From Nocardioides mesophilus (GTDB lineage: Bacteria; Actinomycetota; Actinomycetes; Propionibacteriales; Nocardioidaceae), in contig NZ_CP060713.1 in assembly GCF_014395785.1 (NCBI RefSeq), positions 2,446,501 to 2,510,500 on the forward strand: a stretch of 64,000 nucleotides of DNA, written 5' to 3'. Under the pieces are notes generated by a model, which was not told where the DNA came from, made no database searches, and saw nothing but the letters and a program-made list of their open reading frames with translations. Positions 18,248 to 27,581 of this stretch are shown here, in pieces. The stretch's first letter is position 1; each line of letters begins with the position of its first letter. The position numbers and the translations under genes are program-made.

Positions 18248-19196
18248 CTGGGTCGACCTCGGCGTCCGGCTCGCCCTCGTGCTGGCGGCGTTCCTCGTGG
18301 TGCCGCTGCTCGTCGGGCAGGTCGAGCACAAGGCGATGGCCCACATGCAGGGCCGGGTCGGGCCGATGTACGCCGGCGCGTTCCACGGCTGGGCGCAGCT
18401 GGTCGCCGACGGCGTGAAGTTCGTGCAGAAGGAGGACGTCGTCCCGGCCGCGGCCGACCGCACCGTCTTCAAGATCGCGCCGGCGGTGGCGCTGCTGCCT
18501 TACCTGGTCGCGCTGCTGGTGATCCCCGTCGGTCCCGGGCTGGTCGGCCAGGACCTCGGCGTCGGGCTCTTCTTCGTGCTGGCGGTGATGGGCGTCGGCG
18601 TGATCGGCAGCCTGATGGGCGGCTGGTCGAGCGCCAACAAGTTCAGCCTGCTGGGCGGCATCCGGGTGGCGGCCCAGCTGATGGCCTACGAGCTGCCGTT
18701 CGTGCTGGCGGCGGCCTCCGTCGCAATGGCGGCCGGCACCCTCTCCCTGACCGGGATCGTGCAGGCCTGGGAGCCGTGGTGGCTGCTGTGGCAAGGGATC
18801 GCCGCCGTGGTCTTCTTCGTCGCCGGCCTCGCCGAGGTGCAGCGCCCGCCGTTCGACATGCCGGTCGCCGACGCCGAGATCGTCTTCGGGCCCTACACCG
18901 AGTACGGCGGCCTGCGCTTCGCGCTGTTCATCCTCGCGGAGTACGCCGGCATCGTGGTGCTCTCGGCACTGACCACCGTGCTGTTCCTCGGCGGCTGGCA
19001 CGGCCCCTGGGAGGACCAGCTCGGCTGGTTGTGGACACTGCTGAAGGTCCTCGCGGTCTCCTTCGTGGTGATCTGGGTCAGGGTCGCCTACCCGCGCCTG
19101 CGCGAGGACCAGCTGCAGCGGTTCGCGTGGCAGGGCCTCGTGCCGCTGGCGCTGCTGCAGCTCGCGATCACGGCCGTGGGAGTGGTGGCATGGTGA
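18240..19196 (+). CDS. nuoH: NADH-quinone oxidoreductase subunit H
   Basis: Membrane subunit at the interface of quinone site and proton path; 318 aa with about eight helices. [12 protein letters not shown] and the loop [18 protein letters not shown] are diagnostic of NuoH. The ATG overlaps nuoC by 8 bases, and the end overlaps nuoI by 7 bases. The residues that normally contact NuoD/NuoB are present, so the protein does not itself look degenerate. Confidence 0.94.
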   Translation: MTDWVDLGVRLALVLAAFLVVPLLVGQVEHKAMAHMQGRVGPMYAGAFHGWAQLVADGVKFVQKEDVVPAAADRTVFKIAPAVALLPYLVALLVIPVGPGLVGQDLGVGLFFVLAVMGVGVIGSLMGGWSSANKFSLLGGIRVAAQLMAYELPFVLAAASVAMAAGTLSLTGIVQAWEPWWLLWQGIAAVVFFVAGLAEVQRPPFDMPVADAEIVFGPYTEYGGLRFALFILAEYAGIVVLSALTTVLFLGGWHGPWEDQLGWLWTLLKVLAVSFVVIWVRVAYPRLREDQLQRFAWQGLVPLALLQLAITAVGVVAW

Positions 19197-19729
19197 GCGT
19201 CCCCGGATCCGGTCTCCTCAAGGGGCTCGCCGTCACGCTGCGGCAGATGACGCGGCGCTCGGTGACCGCGCACTACCCCGACGCGCTGCCCGAGCTGCCG
19301 CCGCGCTCGCGGGGCGTGATCGCGCTGATCGAGGAGAACTGCACGTCGTGCATGCTGTGCGCGCGGGAGTGCCCGGCCTGGTGCATCTACATCGACTCGC
19401 ACAAGGACGTCATCCCGGCCACCACCGAGGGTGGCAAGGACAAGACCCGCAACGTCCTGGACCGCTTCGCGATCGACTTCTCGATCTGCATGTACTGCTC
19501 GATCTGCGTCGAGGCATGCCCGTTCGACGCCCTGCACTGGAGCCCCGAGTTCGAGTACGCCGAGCTCGACATCCGCGAGCTGACCCACGAGAAGGACCGG
19601 CTGCGCGAGTGGATGTGGACGGTGCCGCCCCCGGTGGCGCTGGACCCGCACGCCGAGCCGGCCAAGGAGATCGGCGTCGCGGAGAAGGCGGCCGTCCGGC
19701 GGCCGACGGCACCGGGGGATCCTTCGTGA
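19190..19729 (+). CDS. nuoI: NADH-quinone oxidoreductase subunit I
   Basis: Carries two 4Fe-4S clusters (N6a/N6b) that pass electrons along the peripheral arm; 179 aa. The two ferredoxin motifs are [12 protein letters not shown] (about 46-57) and [12 protein letters not shown] (about 97-108). ATG 19190 lies inside nuoH; a GTG one codon later is an alternative. A positively charged C-terminal tail follows. In complexes without the NADH module, NuoI is a proposed entry point for ferredoxin electrons. Confidence 0.94.
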   Translation: MVSVPGSGLLKGLAVTLRQMTRRSVTAHYPDALPELPPRSRGVIALIEENCTSCMLCARECPAWCIYIDSHKDVIPATTEGGKDKTRNVLDRFAIDFSICMYCSICVEACPFDALHWSPEFEYAELDIRELTHEKDRLREWMWTVPPPVALDPHAEPAKEIGVAEKAAVRRPTAPGDPS

Positions 19730-20241
19730 CCTGGGTCGGGGTGCTGTTCTGGCTGCTGGCCGCGGTCGCCGTGGTCTCGGCCCTGCTGGTGGTCACCACC
19801 CCGCACCTGGTGCACGCGGCGCTGTGGCTGGTCGTCACCCTGGGCGCCGTGGCCGGGGTCTTCCTGCTGCTGGCCGCCGAGTTCGTGGCCTGGGTGCAGG
19901 TGCTCATCTACGTCGGCGCGGTGGTCGTGCTGCTGCTCTTCGCGCTGATGCTCACGCGGGCGCCGACCGGCCCGCAGACCGACCTCACCGTGGCGCGGGT
20001 GCTGCCGGCGGCGCTCGTCGCCGGCCTGGTCGCGGTGCTGCTCGGCACCACCGTGGTCGCCGGCTTCCGCGACCTGCGCATCGACCTCGACCAGGCCGTC
20101 GTCGGGTCGGCGGAGGTCACCGGCGAGACGCTGTTCCGGCAGTGGGTGCTGCCGTTCGAGGTGCTCAGCGTGCTGCTGCTCGCCGCCCTGGTCGGCGCCA
20201 TCGTGCTGTCCCGGCTGCGCAGTGGGGACGGTGAGGACTGA
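19726..20241 (+). CDS. nuoJ: NADH-quinone oxidoreductase subunit J
   Basis: Five-helix membrane subunit; 171 aa, GTG start in a 4-base overlap with nuo[18 protein letters not shown] and [25 protein letters not shown] are the conserved NuoJ helices, the latter containing the pi-bulge region near the Tyr. It shares one base with nuoK. Confidence 0.93.
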   Translation: MTWVGVLFWLLAAVAVVSALLVVTTPHLVHAALWLVVTLGAVAGVFLLLAAEFVAWVQVLIYVGAVVVLLLFALMLTRAPTGPQTDLTVARVLPAALVAGLVAVLLGTTVVAGFRDLRIDLDQAVVGSAEVTGETLFRQWVLPFEVLSVLLLAALVGAIVLSRLRSGDGED

Positions 20242-20636
20242 TGCCGCTGTGGTGGCCGCTGCTGCTGGCCAGCCTGCTGTTCGCGATCGGCGTCTACGGG
20301 GTGCTGGCCCGCCGCAACGCGGTGCTCGTGCTGATGGGCGTCGAGCTGATGCTCAACGCGGTCAACATCAACCTCGTCGCGTTCGACGCCCACCTGCGCG
20401 ACGTCCTGCACGGTGGCCAGACGCTGGCGCTCTTCACGATCGTGATCGCCGCCGCCGAGGTCGGCCTCGCGCTGTCGGTGGTGCTGCTGGTGTTCCGCAC
20501 CCACGGCCACATCGAGCTCGACCTGCTCCGCGACCTCGCCGACCGCGACCCCGGCGCACGAGCCGGTCACGGCCCGGCCGACCACCCGTCCGACCACCTG
20601 GCCGACGGGCCGGCCGACCGCGGGGTGGCCCGGTGA
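20241..20636 (+). CDS. nuoK: NADH-quinone oxidoreductase subunit K
   Basis: Three-helix subunit; 131 aa. LMGVELMLNAVNINLVAF holds the conserved membrane glutamate, and a second glutamate lies in FTIVIAAAEVGLALSVV. The C-terminus has an unusual hydrophilic extension of about 35 residues rich in Asp, His, Gly and Pro (about residues 97-131), whereas NuoK normally ends soon after its third helix. Confidence 0.93.
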   Translation: MPLWWPLLLASLLFAIGVYGVLARRNAVLVLMGVELMLNAVNINLVAFDAHLRDVLHGGQTLALFTIVIAAAEVGLALSVVLLVFRTHGHIELDLLRDLADRDPGARAGHGPADHPSDHLADGPADRGVAR

Positions 20637-22489
20637 GCTGGGCCGTCCTCGCGGTGCTGCTGGTGCCCTTCGTCGCGGCGGTCCTCACCCTGCTGGTCGG
20701 GCACTCCTCGGAGACCCTCTCGCGCGGCATCGCGGTCGGCGGCTCCGCGCTCGGCCTCGGCATCGCCGTCGTCGTCGCCGGCGCCCACCTCGGCGCCGCC
20801 GCGCCGCTGGTGCACTCGTTCGTCTCCACCGACGCGATCGGGCAGCCGGTCTCGCTGGCGGTGCAGGTCGACCCGCTGGCCGCCTTACTCCTGCTGCTCG
20901 CCGGGATCGTCGCGTTCCTCGTCCAGGTGTACTCACTGGGCTACCTCGCCGAGGACCCCCGCTACCCGTCGTACGCCGCGCTGGTGGCGGTCTTCACCGG
21001 CGCGATGTCGACGGTGGTGGTGGCCGACGACCTGTGGATGCTGCTCGTCGGCTGGGAGCTGATGGGGGCCTGCTCGTACTTCCTGATCAGCCACCACTGG
21101 GAGCTCGCCGACGCCCGGGCCGGCGCGGTCAAGGCGTTCCTGATCACCCGGACCGCCGACCTCGGCCTGCTGTTCGCGATCTTGGTGCTCGGCGACCGGT
21201 TCGGCACCTACCGGATCACCGGCGTGCTGGACCAGATCACCGCCGCGGCGCTGCCCCGCGACGAGCTCTGGCTGCCGGCGCTGCTGGTCGCGGTGGCGGT
21301 GATGGGCAAGTCGGCGCAGTTCCCCTTCCACACCTGGCTGCCGGACGCGATGCCCGGTCCCACCCCGATCTCCGCGCTCATCCACGCCGCCACCATGGTG
21401 GCCGCCGGGGTCTTCCTGGTGGCCCGGATGTACCCGTTGTTCCTGTCCGCCCCGGCCGGGCTGACCCTGCTCGGCCTGACCGCCGCGTTCACGATGCTGC
21501 TCGCCGCTCTCTACGCGCTGGTCACCGACGACCTGAAGCGGGTGCTGGCCTGGTCGACGGTCAGCCAGCTGGCCTACATGTTCGGCGCGCTCGCGGTGGG
21601 TGCCTGGTCCGCGGCGGTGCTGCACCTGCTCGCCCACGGCGCGTTCAAGGCACTGCTGTTCCTCTCCGCGGGGTCGGTCGTGCACGCCGTCGGCTCCACG
21701 TCGATGGAGCGGATGGGCGGGCTGCGCGAGAAGCTTCCGGACACCTTCGTGGCGATGACGCTCGGCTTCGGGGCGCTGGCCGGGGTGGTGCCGCTGGTCG
21801 GCTTCTTCACCAAGGACGCGGTCATCGGCGGGGTGATCGAGGAGCTGCGGGACGGACGCCTGGTGTGGCCCTGGGTCGGCTGGCTGCTGCTGGTCAGCAT
21901 GGTGCTGACCGCGATGCTGACGATGGCCTACTCGCTGCGCGCCTGGCTGCTGGTGTTCTTCGGTCCCGAGCAGCCGGCCGCGCTCGCCGGGCAGACGGCG
22001 GAGCGGTCGCCCGTGCACGAGCCGCCCGCGTCCATGCGGGTCCCGCTCTACCTGCTGCTGGTGCCGACGGTGCTGGGCGGCCTGGTCGTGGTCGACCCGG
22101 CCGCGCTGCTCGGTCCCACCCACGACGAGGTGCTCGTGCACGGGGAGGAGTCGCTGGTGATCAGCGTCCTGCTCGCGCTCACCGCGGTGGTCGTGCTCTG
22201 GCTGCGGCAGCGGCGCGGCCGGCAGCCGTGGCGCCACCTGGCCGTCCCGCACCCGCCGGTCGACCAGATCTGGGACCGGGGGATCGTCCGGCCGGTGCGG
22301 ACGATGGCGCGGGTCGTGCGGGCCGGTGACCGGGACGTCGTCGAGGCGTACGCCGACGGGGCCGGGGCGTCCGCGCGCGGCCTCGGGTGGCTGCTCCGGC
22401 TGGGCCAGAACGGCAACGTGCAGAGCTACGTGATGGTGCTCGTCGTCGGCGCCGCGGCGGTGGCGGTGCTGGCCGGGGTCGCCGGATGA
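20633..22489 (+). CDS. nuoL: NADH-quinone oxidoreductase subunit L
   Basis: Distal antiporter-like proton-pumping subunit with the long lateral helix; 618 aa, GTG start in a 4-base overlap. The discontinuous-helix lysine region reads GKSAQFPFHTWLPDAM and PTPISALIHAATMVAAGV. TDDLKRVLAWSTVSQLAYM and LAHGAFKALLFLSAGSV are further conserved stretches. A C-terminal hydrophobic segment (VQSYVMVLVVGAAAVAVLAGV) ends the lateral arm. It looks intact. Confidence 0.94.
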   Translation: MSWAVLAVLLVPFVAAVLTLLVGHSSETLSRGIAVGGSALGLGIAVVVAGAHLGAAAPLVHSFVSTDAIGQPVSLAVQVDPLAALLLLLAGIVAFLVQVYSLGYLAEDPRYPSYAALVAVFTGAMSTVVVADDLWMLLVGWELMGACSYFLISHHWELADARAGAVKAFLITRTADLGLLFAILVLGDRFGTYRITGVLDQITAAALPRDELWLPALLVAVAVMGKSAQFPFHTWLPDAMPGPTPISALIHAATMVAAGVFLVARMYPLFLSAPAGLTLLGLTAAFTMLLAALYALVTDDLKRVLAWSTVSQLAYMFGALAVGAWSAAVLHLLAHGAFKALLFLSAGSVVHAVGSTSMERMGGLREKLPDTFVAMTLGFGALAGVVPLVGFFTKDAVIGGVIEELRDGRLVWPWVGWLLLVSMVLTAMLTMAYSLRAWLLVFFGPEQPAALAGQTAERSPVHEPPASMRVPLYLLLVPTVLGGLVVVDPAALLGPTHDEVLVHGEESLVISVLLALTAVVVLWLRQRRGRQPWRHLAVPHPPVDQIWDRGIVRPVRTMARVVRAGDRDVVEAYADGAGASARGLGWLLRLGQNGNVQSYVMVLVVGAAAVAVLAGVAG

Positions 22490-24012
22490 ACGCGTGGCTG
22501 CTGGACGGGCTGGTCGCCCTGCCGGTGCTGTGGGTGGGGCTGACGGTGCTCGCCGCCCGGCGCAGCGACCGGGCCGGGACCGTGGTGGCCGCCTGGGGCG
22601 CCGTCGCCGTGCTGGCCTGGTCGGTGGCGACGGTGCTCGCCACCGCCGGCGACGGGCTCGCCGACCGCCCCGTCGACGTCGCCTGGGTGGAGGCCGTCGG
22701 GATCCGCTGGCACCTGGGCCTCGACGCGATCTCCTCGCCGCTGGTGCTGCTGACCACGCTGGTGCTCGCCTGCGCGTTGATCTCCCTGGTCCGCCGGCCA
22801 CCGGCGGGCGGGTCGACCGCCCCGCTCGCCGCGCTCCTGCTGCTGATCGAGGCCGGCGTGCTCGGCAGCTTCCTGGCCCTGGACATGGTGCTGTTCTTCG
22901 CCTTCTTCGAGGTCGCGCTGATCCCGATGTGGTTCGTGATCCGCCAGTGGGGCGACCCGCACGACCCGGCCGGCCGGCTGCGCGCCGCGACCCGGTTCCT
23001 GGTGTTCACGGTGCTCGGCTCGGCGCTGATGCTGGTCGGCTTCGTGCTGGTGCGGGCGGAGGCGGGCACCTTCGACATCGTCCGGATCGCCGCCGGCTAC
23101 CACCCCTCGGGCACCACGGCGGTGCTGGCCTCGGTCCTCGTCGGGCTCGGCCTGGCGGTGAAGACCCCGCTGTGGCCGCTGCACATCTGGCTGCCCGACG
23201 CGCACTCCTCGGCGCCCACGGTCGGGTCGGTGGTGCTCGCCGCGGTGCTCCTCAAGCTCGGCACCTACGGGCTGCTCCGGTTCTGGCTGCCGGTCACCGA
23301 CCCCTCGTGGGAGCTGCTCGTCCCGGTGGTCGCCGGCCTGGCGGTGGTGGGCATCGTGTACGCCGCGCTGGCCTGCCTCGCGCAGACCGATCTGAAGCGG
23401 CTGATCGCCTACTCCTCGGTCGGCCACATGGGCTTCGTCGTGCTGGCCGCCGCCACCTTCACCGTGGGTGGGGTGCAGGCGGCCGTCTTCGCCAGCGTGG
23501 CGCACGGCCTGATCACCGGACTGCTGTTCTTCGTGGCCGGAGCCGTGAAGGACCGCTACGGCACCGGCGACCTGCGCCGGCTGTCCGCGCTCTACGGCCG
23601 GGTGCCGCACACCGCGGCGATCCTCGCGTTCGCCGCGATGGCCTCCCTCGGGCTGCCCGGCCTCGCCGGCTTCTGGGGCGAGATGCTCGCGATCCGCTCC
23701 GCCGTCTTCCCGGCGACGGCGCTGCCCCGCGACACCTACGTGGTGCTCGCCGTGCTGGCGGCGTTCGGCGTGATCCTCACCTCGGCGTACTTCTTGTCGC
23801 TGCTGCGAACCCTGCTCCAGGGCGTCCCCGACCCCGACACCGCACCGGCACCGGTCGCGGAGCCGGTGGCGGGGCCGGTGGCCGACGTGAGCGGCTGGGA
23901 CTGGATGGTCTGGGGGCCGCTGATCGTGCTGACCGTGACCCTCGGTGTCGCTCCCGGCCTGCTCCTCGGTCCGGTGGCCGAGGCCGCCCCGTCGTTGCTG
24001 GGCAGCCCGTGA
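22486..24012 (+). CDS. nuoM: NADH-quinone oxidoreductase subunit M
   Basis: Antiporter-like proton-pumping subunit; 508 aa, ATGA overlap with nuoL. FFAFFEVALIPMWFVIRQWG has the family glutamate, and KTPLWPLHIWLPDAHSSAPT and TDLKRLIAYSSVGHMGFV carry the conserved lysines and histidines. About 14 helices are expected, and the hydrophobic pattern agrees. The GTG of nuoN overlaps the stop. Confidence 0.94.
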   Translation: MNAWLLDGLVALPVLWVGLTVLAARRSDRAGTVVAAWGAVAVLAWSVATVLATAGDGLADRPVDVAWVEAVGIRWHLGLDAISSPLVLLTTLVLACALISLVRRPPAGGSTAPLAALLLLIEAGVLGSFLALDMVLFFAFFEVALIPMWFVIRQWGDPHDPAGRLRAATRFLVFTVLGSALMLVGFVLVRAEAGTFDIVRIAAGYHPSGTTAVLASVLVGLGLAVKTPLWPLHIWLPDAHSSAPTVGSVVLAAVLLKLGTYGLLRFWLPVTDPSWELLVPVVAGLAVVGIVYAALACLAQTDLKRLIAYSSVGHMGFVVLAAATFTVGGVQAAVFASVAHGLITGLLFFVAGAVKDRYGTGDLRRLSALYGRVPHTAAILAFAAMASLGLPGLAGFWGEMLAIRSAVFPATALPRDTYVVLAVLAAFGVILTSAYFLSLLRTLLQGVPDPDTAPAPVAEPVAGPVADVSGWDWMVWGPLIVLTVTLGVAPGLLLGPVAEAAPSLLGSP

Positions 24013-25504
24013 GCGGCCCGCTCGTGCAGTCCGTCGACTGGCTGGCACTCGCGGCCCCGGTGACCCTCGCGGTGGCCGCCGTGCTCGTGCTGCTCCTCGA
24101 CGCCTTCGGGGGCCGCTCGGGCTCGCCGGCGGCCCGGCTGCTGCCCACCACGCTCACGCTCGTCGCTCTCGTCGTCGCCGCGGTCCCGGCGGCCCGGCTG
24201 TGGAACGACCCGCGCAGCACCTTCTGCACCGGTGGTGCACTCGAAGGGCCGGCGTCGTGCTCGTTCGCGGTCGACCGGTTCACGCTGGTCTTCTGGGGGT
24301 GGTGCTCTTCGGGACCGCAGTGGTGGCCCTGCTCGGCACCGCGGCGGTGCCCGAGCGACGCACGCCGATGGGGGAGTGGTGCTTCCTGCTGCTCTGCTCG
24401 GCCACCGGGGCGCTGAGCATCGCCGCCGCGCGGGACCTGGTCACGATCGTGGTGTCGCTGGAGGTGGTATCGCTGCCCGCGTTCGCGCTGGTCGGGCTGC
24501 GGCAGCATGACGCCCGGGCGGCGGAGGCGGCGGTCAAGTTCCTGCTGGTCTCGGTGGTCTCCACCGCCGTCACGCTGCTCGGCATCTCGCTGCTGTACGG
24601 CGCCACCGGGTCGGTCCACCTCGACGGGCTCGCCCGCGGCGTGGCCGTCGCTCCTGGGCTCGACGGCGTGCTGGCCGCCGGGGCCGTGCTGACCGTCGTC
24701 GGGCTGGCCTTCAAGGTGGCGGCGGTGCCCTTCCACATGTGGGTTCCCGACACCTACGTGGGGGCGCCGGTCGCGGTGGCGGCGTACCTCTCGGTCGTCT
24801 CCAAGGCGGCCGGCTTCGTCGGGTTGATGCTGGTGCTCGGACGCGGGCTGCCCCAGCTGGCGCACGTCTGGTCGCCGGTTCTCGCCGTGATGGCCGCGCT
24901 GACGATGACGGTGGGCAACGTGCTGGCGCTGCGTCAGGACCATGCGGTCCGGCTGCTGGCCTGGTCCTCGGTCGCGCAGGCGGGCTACATGCTGGTGCCC
25001 TTCGGTGCGGTGGCCGTCGCCGGGGACGTGGCGGGCGCGTTCGGTGCCTCGATGGGCTACCTCGCCGTCTACGCGTTCGTGAACCTCGGGGCGTTCGCCG
25101 TGGTGACGGTGGTCGGCACGCGGCATCCGCGGCAGCGGCTGGCCGACTACCGCGGCCTGGTGGGCGAGGAGCCCGGGGTGGCCTGGCCGCTGGCGTTCGC
25201 CCTGGTGGCGCTGGCCGGCCTGCCGCCCGGGGTGGTCGGGCTGCTCGCCAAGGTGATCGTGTTCGACGCGGCCTCGGGGACGCCCTGGCTAGTCGTGGTG
25301 ATGGCGCTCAACGTGGCGATCGGGCTGGTCTACTACGTCCGCTGGCTGGCCGAGCTGTTCCGGCCCGCGGCGACCGAGGGCGCGTCGACGTACGACGTGC
25401 CGAACGGGGTGGCGGTCGCGGTCGGGATGACCTTCACCGCGGGGCTGCTGTTCTCGGTGCTCCCCGGCTGGCTGCTCGACCCGGTGCTCGGGGCGCTCGG
25501 CTGA
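24009..25504 (+). pseudogene. nuoN: NADH-quinone oxidoreductase subunit N, interrupted by a frameshift
   Basis: Third antiporter-like subunit and last gene of the operon. The frame from GTG 24009 gives good NuoN sequence (LAAPVTLAVAAVLVLLLDAF, then SFAVDRFTLVFWG) up to a G5 run at 24295-24299. It then turns into nonsense and stops at 24416. The next frame carries the rest: VVLFGTAVVALLGTAAV, DLVTIVVSLEVVSLPAFALVG, KVAAVPFHMWVPDTYVGAP, ending at 25504. One extra G in the run would restore a single protein of about 498 aa. Either the base was lost in sequencing or assembly, or the gene is truly broken. All downstream conserved residues look intact, which favours a sequence error or a very recent mutation. 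Confidence 0.88.
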
Positions 25505-25534
25505 GCCCGCCGAGCGCCGGCAGTCCCCGCCTGG

Positions 25535-26590
25535 TCACCAGTCCGAGGGCAGCTCGTCGCGCAGGTCCTCGGGCACCAGCGAGGCCATGGCCCGCCGTAC
25601 GCCGGTGACCACGGTCCCGGCCGCGAACAGGTCGGTGGCGGAGCGGTCGCGCTCCTTGCGGATCTCCTCGACGAGCTTGCCGACTGCGGCGTCGGCCTCC
25701 TGCAGCTCCTCGGCGCCGGCGGTCTGACCGCGGACCGACCTGAGCACCTCGGCCATGGCGAGCAGCGCGTGGGCGGCGTACGGGCGCAGCCGCGGCCCGA
25801 GCGCGGCTTCGTCCCGCTCGGCCCGCTCCCGGTCCACGACCAGCGAGGTCATGTCCTCGATCAGGAAGGCGACGTGCTGCAGCGACCGGGACTGCTGGTA
25901 GCGCAGCTCGGCGGTCTCGCTCCACCGCCGCGCCCGCCAGTTCGCCCGTCGGGCGTCGGTGGCGTGGCCGATCACCTTCTGCATCTCCTCGGTGGTGGGC
26001 CGGATCGACTTCTGCCGGTGGTGCCACTGCTCGGAGGTCAGCGGCTCCTCGTGCAGCAGCCCCTCGGCGAGCTCGTCGAGCTGGGCGGCGAGCAGGCCCC
26101 GCAGGCGGCTGATCGAGTCGGCCATCGGGGTGAGCGCCAGCGGCGGGAAGGCCACGTTGACCGCGATCCCGACGCCGGCGCCGAGCCCGGTGAGCCCGAG
26201 GTACGCCGCGGTGTAGTCCACCGCGTCCTGGCGGCCGATGATCAGCACGAAGAGGCCGGTGATCGGCACCCAGGCCGCCTTCGCCCCGAACCAGCGCAGC
26301 CCGGACAGCACGGTGCCGATGCCGACGACGATGCCGATGTCGACCACCACCGGGAGGTCTGTCAAGCGCACCGAGAGCGCCAGGAGGGCGCCGACCAGGA
26401 TGGCGGCCAGCCCGGTCATCGTCTCGCGGATCGACCCGGCGACCGTCGTGGTCACCGCGATCACGGCGCCGAGCGGTGCGTAGTAGGGGTACTGGTCGGC
26501 CACGCCCCACAACGGCTGCACGAGCAGCCACGCGATCGCCGCCGCCAGGGCGGTCTTGACCGACATCAGGACGTGCTGGGTCCATCCCAC
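25535..26590 (-). CDS. FUSC-family (aromatic acid exporter-like) membrane protein
   Basis: 351 aa from GTG 26590. The N-terminal half has about six membrane helices in the FUSC/ArAE pattern (SVKTALAAAIAWLLVQPLWG, ...YYAPLGAVIAVTTTVAGSIRETM..., GLGAGVGIAVNVAFPPLA). The C-terminal half is a long, charged, mainly helical cytoplasmic domain. GTG 26590 has GGAGG seven bases upstream. An ATG at 26632 would add 14 residues but lies inside a perfect inverted repeat and has a poorly placed ribosome site. Related proteins export aromatic acids or link to the cell envelope; the substrate here is unknown. It is convergent with nuoN. Confidence 0.75.
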   Translation of the reverse strand: MGWTQHVLMSVKTALAAAIAWLLVQPLWGVADQYPYYAPLGAVIAVTTTVAGSIRETMTGLAAILVGALLALSVRLTDLPVVVDIGIVVGIGTVLSGLRWFGAKAAWVPITGLFVLIIGRQDAVDYTAAYLGLTGLGAGVGIAVNVAFPPLALTPMADSISRLRGLLAAQLDELAEGLLHEEPLTSEQWHHRQKSIRPTTEEMQKVIGHATDARRANWRARRWSETAELRYQQSRSLQHVAFLIEDMTSLVVDRERAERDEAALGPRLRPYAAHALLAMAEVLRSVRGQTAGAEELQEADAAVGKLVEEIRKERDRSATDLFAAGTVVTGVRRAMASLVPEDLRDELPSDW

Positions 26591-26618
26591 TGGTGCGCCT
26601 CCGGTGCATCCCTCCCCC

Positions 26619-26642
26619 GTTGCGGTCCCCATGGACCGCAAC
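26619..26642. promoter_or_regulatory. 10-bp-arm inverted repeat upstream of the FUSC-like gene
   Basis: GTTGCGGTCC (26619-26628) and GGACCGCAAC (26633-26642) are a perfect inverted repeat with a 4-base spacer. It lies 29-52 bases upstream of the preferred GTG start. Length and symmetry fit a TetR-type operator; it could also fold as an mRNA hairpin. Confidence 0.55.
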
Positions 26643-26761
26643 TCTCCTCAGAGCGGCATACCCGACCGGCCCGCTTCGCACACGTCTGTCCGGACAGCCG
26701 GAACTGTCCAGCAGCGCGCCGCCGCTGGCGCGCGGGCGCCCGCCGGGCGAGTCAGCGGTAG

Positions 26762-27253
26762 TCAGCGGTAGTTGGTGAACTGCACCGCGAACTCGTAGTC
26801 CTGGCCCTTGACCAGCGCGATGACCTCCTGGAGGTCGTCGCGCTTCTTGCTGGAGACCCGGAGCTCGTCGCCCTGCACCTGCACCTTGACGCCCTTGGGT
26901 CCCTCGTCGCGGATCAGCTTGCCGACCTTCTTGGCGTCCTCCTGGGAGATCCCCTCCTTGAGGGTCACCGAGATCTTCGACTCCCGGCCGGACTGGCGGG
27001 GATCGCCGGCCTCGAGGACCTTCAGCGACTGGTTGCGCTTGATCAGCTTGTCCTTGAACACGTCGAGGACGGCGCTGGCGCGGTCGTCGGCGTTGGCGGA
27101 GATCTCCACGCCGTGCTCCCCGGAGCGGGTGATGCTGGCGCCGGTGTTCTTGAAGTCGAAGCGCTGGCTGATCTCCCGCTGGGTCTGGTTGATGGCGTTG
27201 TCGATCTCCTGCTGGTCGAGCTTGCTCACGATGTCGAACGACGAGTCAGCCAT
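26762..27253 (-). CDS. YajQ family nucleotide-binding protein
   Basis: 163 aa, ATG 27253 with GGAGG nine bases upstream. MADSSFDIVSKLDQQEIDNA is the near-invariant YajQ N-terminus, followed by QREISQRFDFKNT and KISVTLKEGISQEDAKKVGKLI. The fold is two ferredoxin-like domains. Some YajQ proteins bind cyclic di-GMP and act as regulators; others bind RNA or GTP, so the ligand here is open. It is a single gene between an intergenic inverted repeat and tRNA-Tyr. Confidence 0.92.
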   Translation of the reverse strand: MADSSFDIVSKLDQQEIDNAINQTQREISQRFDFKNTGASITRSGEHGVEISANADDRASAVLDVFKDKLIKRNQSLKVLEAGDPRQSGRESKISVTLKEGISQEDAKKVGKLIRDEGPKGVKVQVQGDELRVSSKKRDDLQEVIALVKGQDYEFAVQFTNYR

Positions 27254-27355
27254 GGTGTCGGTCCTCCCCACGCCTGCTCCCAGGCGGATTTAGTCAGCGA
27301 GTCGGGCTGCGCTATTCTTTCGTGTCGTTGCGCCGGGCACCAATCGGCGCTGCAC

Positions 27356-27438
27356 GGCAGGTTGCCCGAGCGGCCAATGGGAGCGGACTGTAAATCCGTC
27401 GGTGTATACCTACGCAGGTTCGAATCCTGCACCTGCCA
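27356..27438 (+). tRNA. tRNA-Tyr (GUA)
   Basis: GGCAGGT (27356-27362) pairs with ACCTGCC (27431-27437), discriminator A at 27438; CCA is not encoded. Anticodon GTA is at 27390-27392 in loop CTGTAAA. The T-loop is GGTTCGAATCC, and the long variable arm marks a type II tRNA, as in bacterial tRNA-Tyr. A TATTCT (27313-27318) upstream may be the -10 box. Confidence 0.96.
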
Positions 27439-27448
27439 CAGTTCCAGG

Positions 27449-27486
27449 ACGGAGCCCCGGTCAGCGCGAGCTGGTCGGGGCTCCGT
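27449..27486 (+). terminator. terminator after tRNA-Tyr
   Basis: ACGGAGCCCCG (27449-27459) and CGGGGCTCCGT (27476-27486) are perfect 11-bp arms around a 16-base loop, starting 11 bases after the tRNA, followed by CGTTCT. Confidence 0.8.
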
Positions 27487-27581
27487 CGTTCTCCCGAGCT
27501 CATCCCTGCGAGACGATGCGGTCCGGCCCTCCCCGGGTGGACCGTGGATGCAGACGCATCGTCGAGGCCAGGGAGGCTGAC

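Noticed and set aside
20933-24048. Long minus-strand frames opposite nuoL and nuoM
   Set aside because: Arg/Gly/Pro/His-rich antisense shadows of membrane-protein genes.
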